NCBI GenBank assembly: GCA_964640085.1
Contig: CAZXFA010000043.1
Coordinates: forward strand, 1-17,780
Length of the DNA: 17,780 bases
Source: CAZXFA01 sp964640085
GTDB taxonomy: Bacteria; Actinomycetota; UBA4738; HRBIN12
Direction: 5' to 3'
In this document: piece by piece, positions 1 through 6,931 of the stretch
Numbering within the stretch: position 1 is the stretch's first letter
Layout of the letters: each line of letters begins with the position of its first letter
Notes under the pieces: generated by a model
Databases searched by the model: none
The model's input: only the letters and a program-made list of their open reading frames with translations
What the model was told of the DNA's origin: nothing
Translations under genes and position numbers: made by a program

Positions 1-1
1 G

Positions 2-433
2 GTCGACGAGTTCCTCGTCCACCTGCTCGAGCTCCGCCGCATCATCGAGGTGGAGGCGGCGGCCCTGGCCGCCGACCGGGCGGGCCCAGAGGACGTGGCC
101 GAGATGCAGGACCACCTCACCGCGATGGACGAGGTCGGCGAGGACGCAGAGGCCTTCGCTCGGATCGACGTCGCCTTCCACGACGCGATCCTCGCGGCCA
201 CCGGCAACCGCCCTCTCCGGAGCCTGCTGCGGAGCATCGAGCCGGCGCTGCTCACCGCCCGAACCGTGAGCCTCACGACCCGTCCGTCCGGGATCCGTCG
301 ATCCATCAAGGAGCACCGCTCGATCTACGACGCGATCGATCGACGGTCGCCCGACGAGGCGAGGAAGGCGATGTCCAGGCACCTGTCCTGGACGGCGGAC
401 ATCTCCCTGGATCGACCCCGTCGCCGCCGCTGA
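2..433 (+). CDS. GntR-family transcriptional regulator, FCD ligand-binding domain (5' truncated by window edge)
   Basis: The reading frame is open from base 2 to a TGA at 431-433, so only the last 143 residues are visible. The N-terminal winged-helix DNA-binding domain lies outside the window. The visible part is an all-helical FCD domain, the effector-binding half of FadR/GntR-type regulators. The four usual metal or effector ligands are recognisable in the visible fragment: Asp56 and His60 (RIDVAFHDAI), His105 (KEHRSIYDAI) and His127 (MSRHL). FCD regulators normally sense small organic acids, amino acids or sugars and repress the neighbouring catabolic genes. Its place beside a peptide transporter locus, and a palindrome over the promoter at 1410-1426, make it a likely local regulator. 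That link is inferred. Only 21 bases separate it from the convergent DUF1028 gene. Confidence 0.88.
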   Translation, partial: VDEFLVHLLELRRIIEVEAAALAADRAGPEDVAEMQDHLTAMDEVGEDAEAFARIDVAFHDAILAATGNRPLRSLLRSIEPALLTARTVSLTTRPSGIRRSIKEHRSIYDAIDRRSPDEARKAMSRHLSWTADISLDRPRRRR

Positions 434-454
434 GGCGCCCCTCCGCCGGCCTCG

Positions 455-1384
455 CTACCCGCGCATCGCCTCCTGCAGCCTGCGCAGCAGCTCGTCGTCT
501 TCCGGGAGCATCCGCGAGCGCACGAGTCGGGGCAGCAGCCGCCTCCACCGGTCCCCGAAGGCGGCGGCCCGCGTGAGGAAGGCGAGCGCCTGGTCCACGC
601 GTCCGGTCGTGGCGAACGCGACCCCCGCCCAGAACGCGGCCTCGCCGTCCGTCGCCTCATCCGGCGACATGTCGGCGGCTGCCCGATACGCGGCGAGCGC
701 CGCCTCGTGGTCCCCGCGCGCCATCATCGCGTCCCCACGGTTCAGCTCGACGTACATCCGCTGGAGTGAGACCAACCGCCCCAGCTCGCCGAGCGGATCG
801 CTGGCGTCCTCGACCCGCAGGTCGAACGCGGCGCCGCCCTCGACCCCCGGGACGATGACGATCGCCGCCGATTGGCGACCGCGGATGTCGCCCCCCTCCG
901 CCTCGGCGGCCTCGAGCGCGGCCAGGAGCCGCTCGGCCAGGTCGCCCGTCGCCCGCTCGAAGGCCTCGGCCATCGCCGACCAGACGGTGGCGCGATCCAT
1001 CAGGTTCGCCTGCGCCGAGAACGCCCCTCCCACGCGGTGACCCATCTCCGGGATGCAGAGCTCACCGGTGTGCGTGGCGACGCCTCCACCCGCATCGACC
1101 ACGGCGATCTGCCGGTATGCGGCGTCGGGGTCGCCCTCCAGGAGAGACCCGAGCGCCACCGTCGCCGTCGTTCCCGAGCGCAACCGGTCCAGGATCCTGC
1201 GCCCGCTCGTCGGATCGCTGATGGACTGCACCGCAACGGCGCCGACACCGGCCTCGACCCAGGGGACGACGGCGCCGACGCTGAACCAGTGGGACTGCAC
1301 CGCGACGCCCAGCGCCCCGTCGTCGTCCCGGGCAACGATCGAGTACGTGGCGACGGGACGTCGCGGCGCGGGCCGACCCGTCAT
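455..1384 (-). CDS. DUF1028 family protein (Ntn-hydrolase-like fold) with C-terminal TPR-like region
   Basis: The protein has 309 residues from ATG at 1384 to a TAG at 455-457. Residues 13-20 (TYSIVARD) and the following GALGVAVQSHWFSVGA and GVGAVAVQS segments match the conserved N-terminal core of DUF1028, a family assigned to the Ntn-hydrolase superfamily but without an established reaction. The last third (about residues 205-309) has helical pairs such as GDHEAALAAYRAAADMSP and TTGRVDQALAFLTRAAAFG, which look like tetratricopeptide repeats. An in-frame TTG at 1426 would extend the protein by 14 residues, but it lies inside the promoter palindrome, so ATG 1384 is preferred. No signal peptide is seen. 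The gene diverges from the peptide transporter operon, which suggests a linked role in amide or peptide metabolism. That role is inferred only. Confidence 0.85.
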   Translation of the reverse strand: MTGRPAPRRPVATYSIVARDDDGALGVAVQSHWFSVGAVVPWVEAGVGAVAVQSISDPTSGRRILDRLRSGTTATVALGSLLEGDPDAAYRQIAVVDAGGGVATHTGELCIPEMGHRVGGAFSAQANLMDRATVWSAMAEAFERATGDLAERLLAALEAAEAEGGDIRGRQSAAIVIVPGVEGGAAFDLRVEDASDPLGELGRLVSLQRMYVELNRGDAMMARGDHEAALAAYRAAADMSPDEATDGEAAFWAGVAFATTGRVDQALAFLTRAAAFGDRWRRLLPRLVRSRMLPEDDELLRRLQEAMRG

Positions 1385-1409
1385 CCTGACCGCCCATCCG
1401 GTGGCTGCC

Positions 1410-1426
1410 TTGACATCGTATGACAA
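1410..1426. promoter_or_regulatory. Imperfect palindrome, candidate operator of a GntR-type regulator
   Basis: The 17-base site TTGACATCGTATGACAA is an inverted repeat centred on base 1418. Six of eight symmetric pairs are complementary, giving the pattern TTGnCATnnnATGnCAA. It sits between the divergent DUF1028 gene and the transporter operon and covers the whole -35 element of the forward promoter. Small palindromes of this kind are typical operators for FadR/GntR-family proteins, and the regulator at the left edge is the obvious candidate ligand. The symmetry is seen in the sequence; the regulator assignment is inferred. Confidence 0.5.
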
Positions 1427-1438
1427 TCAGATGAATAT
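1410..1438 (+). promoter_or_regulatory. Candidate sigma-70-type promoter of the peptide transport operon
   Basis: A perfect TTGACA (-35) at 1410-1415 is followed, after a 17-base spacer, by GAATAT at 1433-1438, which matches the -10 consensus at three of six positions. Transcription would start near 1445, giving a leader of about 35 bases before the ATG at 1481. This AT-richer patch stands out from the surrounding GC-rich DNA. On the opposite strand a weak -10-like TACGAT (1420-1415) could serve the DUF1028 gene, but no good -35 accompanies it. Confidence 0.5.
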
Positions 1439-1480
1439 CGAGCACCGGCACCGCAGCCGATCCGACGCTCGGGGGGGACC

Positions 1481-3094
1481 ATGGGAACGACCAAGCGCTT
1501 CCGTATCGTGCTCGCCGCGTCGCTACTGTCGCTGGCCCTCGTGGCAGCCGCGTGCGGCGACGGCGATGGTGAAGACGGCGGCGGACCCGCGCAGGGCGAA
1601 CTCGAGGAAGTGACCTGGGCCCTGCCAGGCCTCCCGGACGTCCTGCTCGTTCCCCACGATTGGACCACCTACTCGGGCGCGGTGATGGCGCTCGTCGAGG
1701 AAGGCGCTCTGGCGTTCGGCGACGATCTGAGCCTCCAGCCGGCGGTAGCCTCGGACTGGGAGGTCGTCGACCCGATGACCTACGTCTTCACACTGCGGGA
1801 GGGCGTGACGTTCCACGACGGGAGCGCGCTGACCGCGGACGACGTGGTCTTCAGCATCGAGTGGAACATGAACCCGGACAACGCGTCGCAGCTCGCGGCG
1901 TTCTTCGCCTCGGTCGACAGCATCGAGGCCACTGCCGAGAACGAGGTGACGGTGCGTCTCAGCAAGCCCGACGCGCAGTTCGCGTACTCGATGGCGCACA
2001 TGTCCGGGTTCATCATGAACGAGGCGCAGCTGGAATCGGCCGGAGAGGACTTCGGCACCCCCGACGTGCTCCCCCTCGGGACCGGGCCCTACGAGCTGGT
2101 CGAGTTTGTCCCCGACGACCACGTGACGCTCGAGCGCTACGACGACTACTGGGGCGAGCCGGGGGCGGCCCAGCGGATCGTGATCCGTGAGATCCCCGAC
2201 TCACAGACGCGCCTGCTGGCGATGCAGAACGGGGACATCGATGGAACGTTCGACGTGCCGGTGTCCGAGGTCGACCAGTGGCAGGGCCTGGATGGCGTGG
2301 ACGTGATCACGGCACCTTCGCTGGGCGTGTACCAGCTGATCCTGGACTACGAGACCCCCCCCTTCGACGACATCCACGTCCGCAAGGCGATCGCGTACGC
2401 GGTGGACCGCGACGGCATCGTCCAGGCGGTACTGCACGGCGAGGGGTCGCCGGCCCGGGCGGTGAACCCGCCCGGCATGTGGGCTGGGGTCATGGAGGAG
2501 TCGGAGGTGAACGCCTTCTACGACACCATCCCCACGTATGCGTTCGACCTCGACGCCGCCCGTGCCGAACTCGCGCAGTCCTCCGTGCCGGACGGCTTCA
2601 GCTTCTCGATCCCGGTCCCGAACAACGACCCGGTCGCGATCAACTCGTTCCTCGCGACCTCCGAGACGCTGGGCCAGATCGGGATCACGATGGAAGTGCG
2701 ACAGGTCGACCCGGGTGAGTGGCTGGACGTCTACTTCGCGCACGAGGACCTGGGGGCCCAGTTCATGGCCTACTTCCCCGACTACGCCGACCCCGCCAAC
2801 TACCCGTACCTCTTCTACTACGGCGGAAACGCCGTGACGAACGGGCTGAACGGCTCGAACTACCGCAACGCAGAGGTGGACGCGGCGATCGAGACGGCGT
2901 TGGAATCGACCGACACGGCGGCCAGGGCGGGGGCCCTGGAGGACGCGATCGCGCAAGCGAACGAGGACGTGGCCAGCGTGCCGATCCACTGGCCGAACTC
3001 GGCGATGGCGATCAGCTCGGATCTCCGCCTCGATGGCTACAACGCCTTCTGGTACAACATCCCGTGGGCGACCCGGGGGTTCGGCCCGGCCTAG
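1481..3094 (+). CDS. ABC transporter substrate-binding lipoprotein, family 5 (oligopeptide/dipeptide type)
   Basis: This 537-residue protein is the extracytoplasmic receptor of a Dpp/Opp-type importer. Residues 1-24 form a lipoprotein signal (basic start, hydrophobic LAASLLSLALVAAA) ending at Cys25, the expected lipidation site. An acidic, glycine-rich linker follows. The mature part has the SBP_bac_5 hallmark near residues 100-125 (YVFTLREGVTFHDGSALTADDVVFS), a TGPYELVEF strand, and the IREIPDSQTRLLAMQNGDID segment. Length is normal for the family. The ATG is preceded by a GGGGGGGA ribosome-binding site at 1471-1478. It is the first gene of the operon, behind the promoter at 1410-1438. Family 5 receptors bind peptides but also nickel, opines or sugars, so the ligand cannot be read directly. 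The peptidase encoded next favours peptides. Confidence 0.93.
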   Translation: MGTTKRFRIVLAASLLSLALVAAACGDGDGEDGGGPAQGELEEVTWALPGLPDVLLVPHDWTTYSGAVMALVEEGALAFGDDLSLQPAVASDWEVVDPMTYVFTLREGVTFHDGSALTADDVVFSIEWNMNPDNASQLAAFFASVDSIEATAENEVTVRLSKPDAQFAYSMAHMSGFIMNEAQLESAGEDFGTPDVLPLGTGPYELVEFVPDDHVTLERYDDYWGEPGAAQRIVIREIPDSQTRLLAMQNGDIDGTFDVPVSEVDQWQGLDGVDVITAPSLGVYQLILDYETPPFDDIHVRKAIAYAVDRDGIVQAVLHGEGSPARAVNPPGMWAGVMEESEVNAFYDTIPTYAFDLDAARAELAQSSVPDGFSFSIPVPNNDPVAINSFLATSETLGQIGITMEVRQVDPGEWLDVYFAHEDLGAQFMAYFPDYADPANYPYLFYYGGNAVTNGLNGSNYRNAEVDAAIETALESTDTAARAGALEDAIAQANEDVASVPIHWPNSAMAISSDLRLDGYNAFWYNIPWATRGFGPA

Positions 3095-3152
3095 ACCGCC
3101 GAGGACCGAGTGCTCCGCTCCCCGGCCGCCGGGCACTCGTCGCGACGGGGCC

Positions 3153-3160
3153 GGGGAGGG
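3153..3160 (+). promoter_or_regulatory. Ribosome-binding site that selects the peptidase start
   Basis: GGGGAGGG at 3153-3160 lies 9 bases (measured from the GGAGG core) upstream of GTG 3169. The frame is open much further upstream, into the substrate-binding gene, and another GTG lies at 3160. That codon overlaps this Shine-Dalgarno sequence and has none of its own, so GTG 3169 is the better start. Confidence 0.6.
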
Positions 3161-3168
3161 TGCCTGCG

Positions 3169-5103
3169 GTGCCGGACAGGGAACGCCTGGAGCAGATCCT
3201 CGAGCTCCTGGACCGCATCCGGTACCCGGTGGACCTCTCGTTCCATCGGGACGGGGGCACGCTGGCGGTGGCGGTGTTCCCGGCCCATCTGGAGGCGGGT
3301 GGCACCTTCGAGAGCCGGATCTGGCGCGTCCCCCTCGGGGACGGTCCCGCCCAGCAGCTGACGTTCGGGCCGCGCACGGACGCCTTGCCGCGCTGGTCCC
3401 CGGTCGATGATCGGCTTGCGTTCGCCTCCGAACGCCCCATCGCCGGCCGGATGTCCCTGTTCGTGCTCGGCTCGGACGGCGAGGCGGCCCAGCTGGGCGA
3501 GGTCGAAGGGTCGGTGCAGGAGATCGGGTGGAGCGCCGACGGCCGATCGCTCCTGGTCCTCGCGGTCGACGAGGGCGGCTTCGGTGCAGCGACCGACGGC
3601 GCCATCCGCCTCCGGTGGAGCGGCGCCCCCGATCCCGACGTGTTCCGACCCGATCAGGGGTGGCGACGCCTGCTCCGGGTGGACGCCGAGACCGGAGCGA
3701 CGGAGGAGGTCGGGCCGCCGAACGTGAGCGTGTGGGAGTTCGACCCGGTCGCCGGATCGACGGCCGTTGGCCTGATCTCGGACGACCCCTCGGAGAGCGG
3801 CTGGTACCGGGCCCGCCTTGCGCTCCTGGACCTCGAGGCGCGGACCCATCGCGACCTCTGGATCCCAGACCGGCAGGTCCAGGGACCGGTCGTCGACCCG
3901 GGCGGCACCCGGGTGGCGCTCCTGGAGGGATGGTCCAGCGATCGCGGTCTGGTGGCGGGCGACCTCCGCCTCTTCGACCTGTCGAGCGGCGAGCGCCTGC
4001 CCTTCGAACCGGCCCTCAGCGACGTCTCCTCGATCGGCTGGCTGGACGGGGAGAGCCTCTGGTTCGCGGGCTGGGACGGGTTCGGATCGCGTTTCGGGGT
4101 GGTGGGTACGGACGGGGACATCCGGTGGGAAACCTCGGACGAGGCGATCGTGGGCCCGAACAGCTTCCACGCGCGCGTCGAGCCCGTCCCGGGGGGAGAC
4201 GGGTTCGCTGGGATCCGCGAGGCGCTCCGTCAGCCGCCCGAGGTCGCGTCGAGACCGCCCGTTCCGGGGTCGCCGTGGCGGATCGCGACGTCGTTCAACG
4301 CCGAGGTGGGGGACGCGCTCCGCTGGTACCCGGAGGTGCGGGAGCTGGAGTGGGTCGGGGCCGGGGGTCTCACGATCCGCGGCCTCTTCATGGAGCCGGG
4401 CGGCGAGCCGCCGTTCCCCACCGTGGTGATGATCCACGGTGGGCCGACCTGGGCGTGGAAGCACGCGTTCGACCCCGGGTACGCACTCCCGCTCGCGGCG
4501 GCGGGATTCGCCGTGTTCCTGCCCAACTACCGCGGCAGCACGGGGCGGGGGCAGGCGTTCACGCAGCTGAACGTGGGGGATCCGGGCGGCGCCGAGTTCG
4601 AGGACATCCTCCTCGGCGTGGAGCACTGCGTGAACCGAGGACTGTCGGTTCCTGACCGGATCGGCGTCACCGGTGCAAGCTACGGCGGGTACCTGACCGG
4701 ATGGGCGGTCTGCACCACCGATCGCTTCGCCGCCGGCGTGATGGTCTCGGGCATCGTCGACATGCTGAGCTGTCACCTGACCTGCAACCACGCCTTCTCG
4801 GAGTTCATCTTCGGGGGCGACCACCGCGATCCGGAGAAGCTCGCGCTGTTCATGGACCGCTCCCCGATCACGCACGCCGGGAACGCGAAGACCCCGACCC
4901 TGATCCTCCACGGGTCGGAGGACCAGTGCACGCCGCTCGGACAGGCCGAGGAGCTCTACCAGGCCCTGGTCCTGAACGGCACGCCGACCGAGCTGGTGGT
5001 CTACCCTCGCGAGGGGCACGGCTTCCGCGAACGGGAGCATGCGGCGGACGCCATGCGCCGGACGGTCGACTGGTTCGGGCGGTACCTCGAGGACCGAGGG
5101 TGA
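3169..5103 (+). CDS. S9-family serine peptidase (prolyl oligopeptidase / acylaminoacyl-peptidase type)
   Basis: The predicted enzyme has 644 residues. The N-terminal half (about 20-380) shows beta-propeller blades with WD40-like PD40 motifs such as RWSPVDDRLAFASER, IGWSADGRSLLVL and VVDPGGTRVALLEG. The C-terminal half is an alpha/beta hydrolase: oxyanion region MIHGGPTWAW, nucleophile Ser504 in GASYGG, Asp585 in HGSEDQCTPL and His617 in EGHGF, so the triad is complete. Peptidases of this family cleave short peptides, often after proline or from acylated N-termini. The propeller excludes large proteins. No signal peptide is present, so it should act in the cytosol on imported peptides. It lies 74 bases after the receptor gene, and its TGA overlaps the GTG of the first permease. 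Which S9 subfamily it belongs to is not certain. Confidence 0.92.
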   Translation: MPDRERLEQILELLDRIRYPVDLSFHRDGGTLAVAVFPAHLEAGGTFESRIWRVPLGDGPAQQLTFGPRTDALPRWSPVDDRLAFASERPIAGRMSLFVLGSDGEAAQLGEVEGSVQEIGWSADGRSLLVLAVDEGGFGAATDGAIRLRWSGAPDPDVFRPDQGWRRLLRVDAETGATEEVGPPNVSVWEFDPVAGSTAVGLISDDPSESGWYRARLALLDLEARTHRDLWIPDRQVQGPVVDPGGTRVALLEGWSSDRGLVAGDLRLFDLSSGERLPFEPALSDVSSIGWLDGESLWFAGWDGFGSRFGVVGTDGDIRWETSDEAIVGPNSFHARVEPVPGGDGFAGIREALRQPPEVASRPPVPGSPWRIATSFNAEVGDALRWYPEVRELEWVGAGGLTIRGLFMEPGGEPPFPTVVMIHGGPTWAWKHAFDPGYALPLAAAGFAVFLPNYRGSTGRGQAFTQLNVGDPGGAEFEDILLGVEHCVNRGLSVPDRIGVTGASYGGYLTGWAVCTTDRFAAGVMVSGIVDMLSCHLTCNHAFSEFIFGGDHRDPEKLALFMDRSPITHAGNAKTPTLILHGSEDQCTPLGQAEELYQALVLNGTPTELVVYPREGHGFREREHAADAMRRTVDWFGRYLEDRG

Positions 5104-6065
5104 AGGGTGCGGGCATCGGTTCGTACGTCCTGCGACGGCTGCTCGTCGCCGTCCCGCTGATCCTGCTGATCTCGCTCGGGGTGTTCGCCCTGGTGAACCT
5201 GGCTCCTGGCGATCCGGCCAGGGCCCTGGTCGGCTCGCGACAGGCCACGCCAGAGGTGCTCGCCTCGATCCGCGAGAAGTACCACCTGGACGATCCGTTC
5301 CTGGTCCAGTACCTGATCTGGCTGAGGGCAGTGATCACCGGGGATCTCGGGCGGTCCATCCAGGGGAACCAGCTGGTGACCACGATGATCTGGCAGCGAC
5401 TGCCCCTCACGATCTACCTGGGCCTGTACGGGAGCCTGGTGGCCCTCGGCCTCGGGATCCCGCTCGGCGTCCTGGCTGCCCTCAAGCAGGGCTCGGAGGT
5501 CGATCGGGGCGTGGTCACCCTCGGCGTTCTGGGCGTGAGCGCGCCCGCGTTCGCCACGGGCATCTTCCTGCTCTACGTGTTCGGGGTGATCTTGGGATGG
5601 TTCCCGACCTTCGGGCAGGGGGAGGGGTTCCTCGATCGGGCCTGGCACCTCACGCTCCCCGCGGTCGCGCTCGGCGTCTCGGTGATGGGCCTGATCATCA
5701 AGATCACCCGAGCGTCGATGATCGAGGAGCTCCAGAAGGACTACGTGGCGTTCGCCCGCGCTCGCGGGCTCGACCGTCGGCGGATCACGATGTCGTACGT
5801 GCTCCGGAACGCTCTGATCCCGGTCGTGACCGCCGCCGGCCTGATCGTCGTCGGCCTGCTCACCGGCGCCGTCCTGGTCGAGGTCACGTTCGGGCTGCCG
5901 GGCCTCGGGTCCCTCCTCGTGAGCGCGGTGACGCAGCGCGACATCCCCGTGATCCAGGGGATCGTCCTGATCCTCGCGGTGTTCGTGGTCCTCCTGCACA
6001 TCCTGATCGACGTCCTCTACACGCTGATCGACCCCCGGATCCGGTTCGGGAAGGTGGAGGCGTGA
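5100..6065 (+). CDS. ABC transporter permease, DppB/OppB type
   Basis: This 321-residue integral membrane protein is one half of the import channel. It begins with the classic family start (YVLRRLLVAVPLILLISLGVF) as TM1, then the conserved NLAPGDPAR segment and a periplasmic stretch (YHLDDPFLVQYLIWLRAVITGDLGRS). Five further hydrophobic segments follow. The EAA coupling loop that contacts the ATPase is EELQKDYVAFARARGLDRRR, and the C-terminus ends in DPRIRFGKVEA. Length and order are typical. The start GTG at 5100 overlaps the peptidase stop in a GTGA, so translation is probably coupled. Confidence 0.94.
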   Translation: MKGAGIGSYVLRRLLVAVPLILLISLGVFALVNLAPGDPARALVGSRQATPEVLASIREKYHLDDPFLVQYLIWLRAVITGDLGRSIQGNQLVTTMIWQRLPLTIYLGLYGSLVALGLGIPLGVLAALKQGSEVDRGVVTLGVLGVSAPAFATGIFLLYVFGVILGWFPTFGQGEGFLDRAWHLTLPAVALGVSVMGLIIKITRASMIEELQKDYVAFARARGLDRRRITMSYVLRNALIPVVTAAGLIVVGLLTGAVLVEVTFGLPGLGSLLVSAVTQRDIPVIQGIVLILAVFVVLLHILIDVLYTLIDPRIRFGKVEA

Positions 6066-6931
6066 AGCTCGAGGAGACCGCCCCGGCCGCCCCCGTCCCC
6101 GCGAGCGTCGGGATCGGCGGAGCGCGGGGCGGCCGTATCCCTGTCAGCGTATGGGTGGCGATGGTGTTCGTCGTGCTCGCGGTGGTGTGCGCCCTGCTCG
6201 GCCCACAGATCGCCCCCTACCCGGCGAACCAGCAACAACTGCTGGTCGGTACCGTCCCGCCTGGCGGCGAGCATCTGGCGGGAACCGATCTGCTCGGTCG
6301 CGACGTGCTCTCGCGGACCATCGTCGGCGCCCGCACGGCGTTGGTGGGCCCGACCGTTGTGGCCGTCGGAGCCTTCGCGGTCGCGACCGTCCTGGGCCTG
6401 CTCTCCGGCTACCTTGGCGGCATCATCGACTCGGCCGTGATGCGCTGGGTGGACTTCATGTTCGCCCTGCCCGGCCCGCTGATCGCGATCGTGATCGTCG
6501 GCGTGGCCGGCGGGGGCTTCTGGACCGCCGTGGTGGTCCTCGTGGTCCTGTTCACCGCACCGGACACGCGGATCGTGCGGAGCGCGGTGCTCGAGCAACG
6601 CCCCCTCCCCTACATCGAGGCGGCTCGGACCCTGGGGATCTTGAAGAGGAGGATCATGTTCCTCCACATCCTGCCGAACATCCTGCCGATCGTGGCCGCC
6701 TACGTGGTGCTCGACTTCGCCTTCGCCCTCGTCAGCCTCGCCGGACTGTCGTTCCTCGGCCTGGGTGTGTCACCGGGGACCGCCGACTGGGGGCGGATGC
6801 TCTTCGAGAACCGGACGATCCTGTTCACCAACCCGTTGGCGGCGCTGCTGCCCGCGGCCGCGATCGTCGTCATCGCGGGGAGCATCAACATCATCGGCGA
6901 CTGGATCTACCAGCGGATCTCCGTCCGGTGA
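6062..6931 (+). CDS. ABC transporter permease, DppC/OppC type
   Basis: This 289-residue second channel subunit pairs with the preceding permease. After a short Ala/Pro-rich cytoplasmic tail, TM1 is VSVWVAMVFVVLAVVCALL, followed by the conserved GTDLLGRDVLSRTIVGAR segment that precedes the transmembrane core. The EAA loop is YIEAARTLGILKRRIMFLHI, followed by LPNILPIV. The late motif LAGLSFLGLGVSPGTADWG is characteristic of DppC proteins, and the end (GDWIYQRISVR) is also typical. The GTG start at 6062 overlaps the stop of the previous gene (GTGA), so subunit stoichiometry is probably maintained by coupling. Confidence 0.94.
   Translation: MKLEETAPAAPVPASVGIGGARGGRIPVSVWVAMVFVVLAVVCALLGPQIAPYPANQQQLLVGTVPPGGEHLAGTDLLGRDVLSRTIVGARTALVGPTVVAVGAFAVATVLGLLSGYLGGIIDSAVMRWVDFMFALPGPLIAIVIVGVAGGGFWTAVVVLVVLFTAPDTRIVRSAVLEQRPLPYIEAARTLGILKRRIMFLHILPNILPIVAAYVVLDFAFALVSLAGLSFLGLGVSPGTADWGRMLFENRTILFTNPLAALLPAAAIVVIAGSINIIGDWIYQRISVR

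Noticed and set aside
1384..1426. TTG at 1426 as the start of the DUF1028 protein
   Set aside because: It falls inside the promoter palindrome and adds residues outside the conserved family core; ATG 1384 is a better start.
3091..5040. Minus-strand open frame of about 650 codons opposite the S9 peptidase
   Set aside because: Shadow of a convincing gene with a complete catalytic triad; no domains or start signals on the minus strand.
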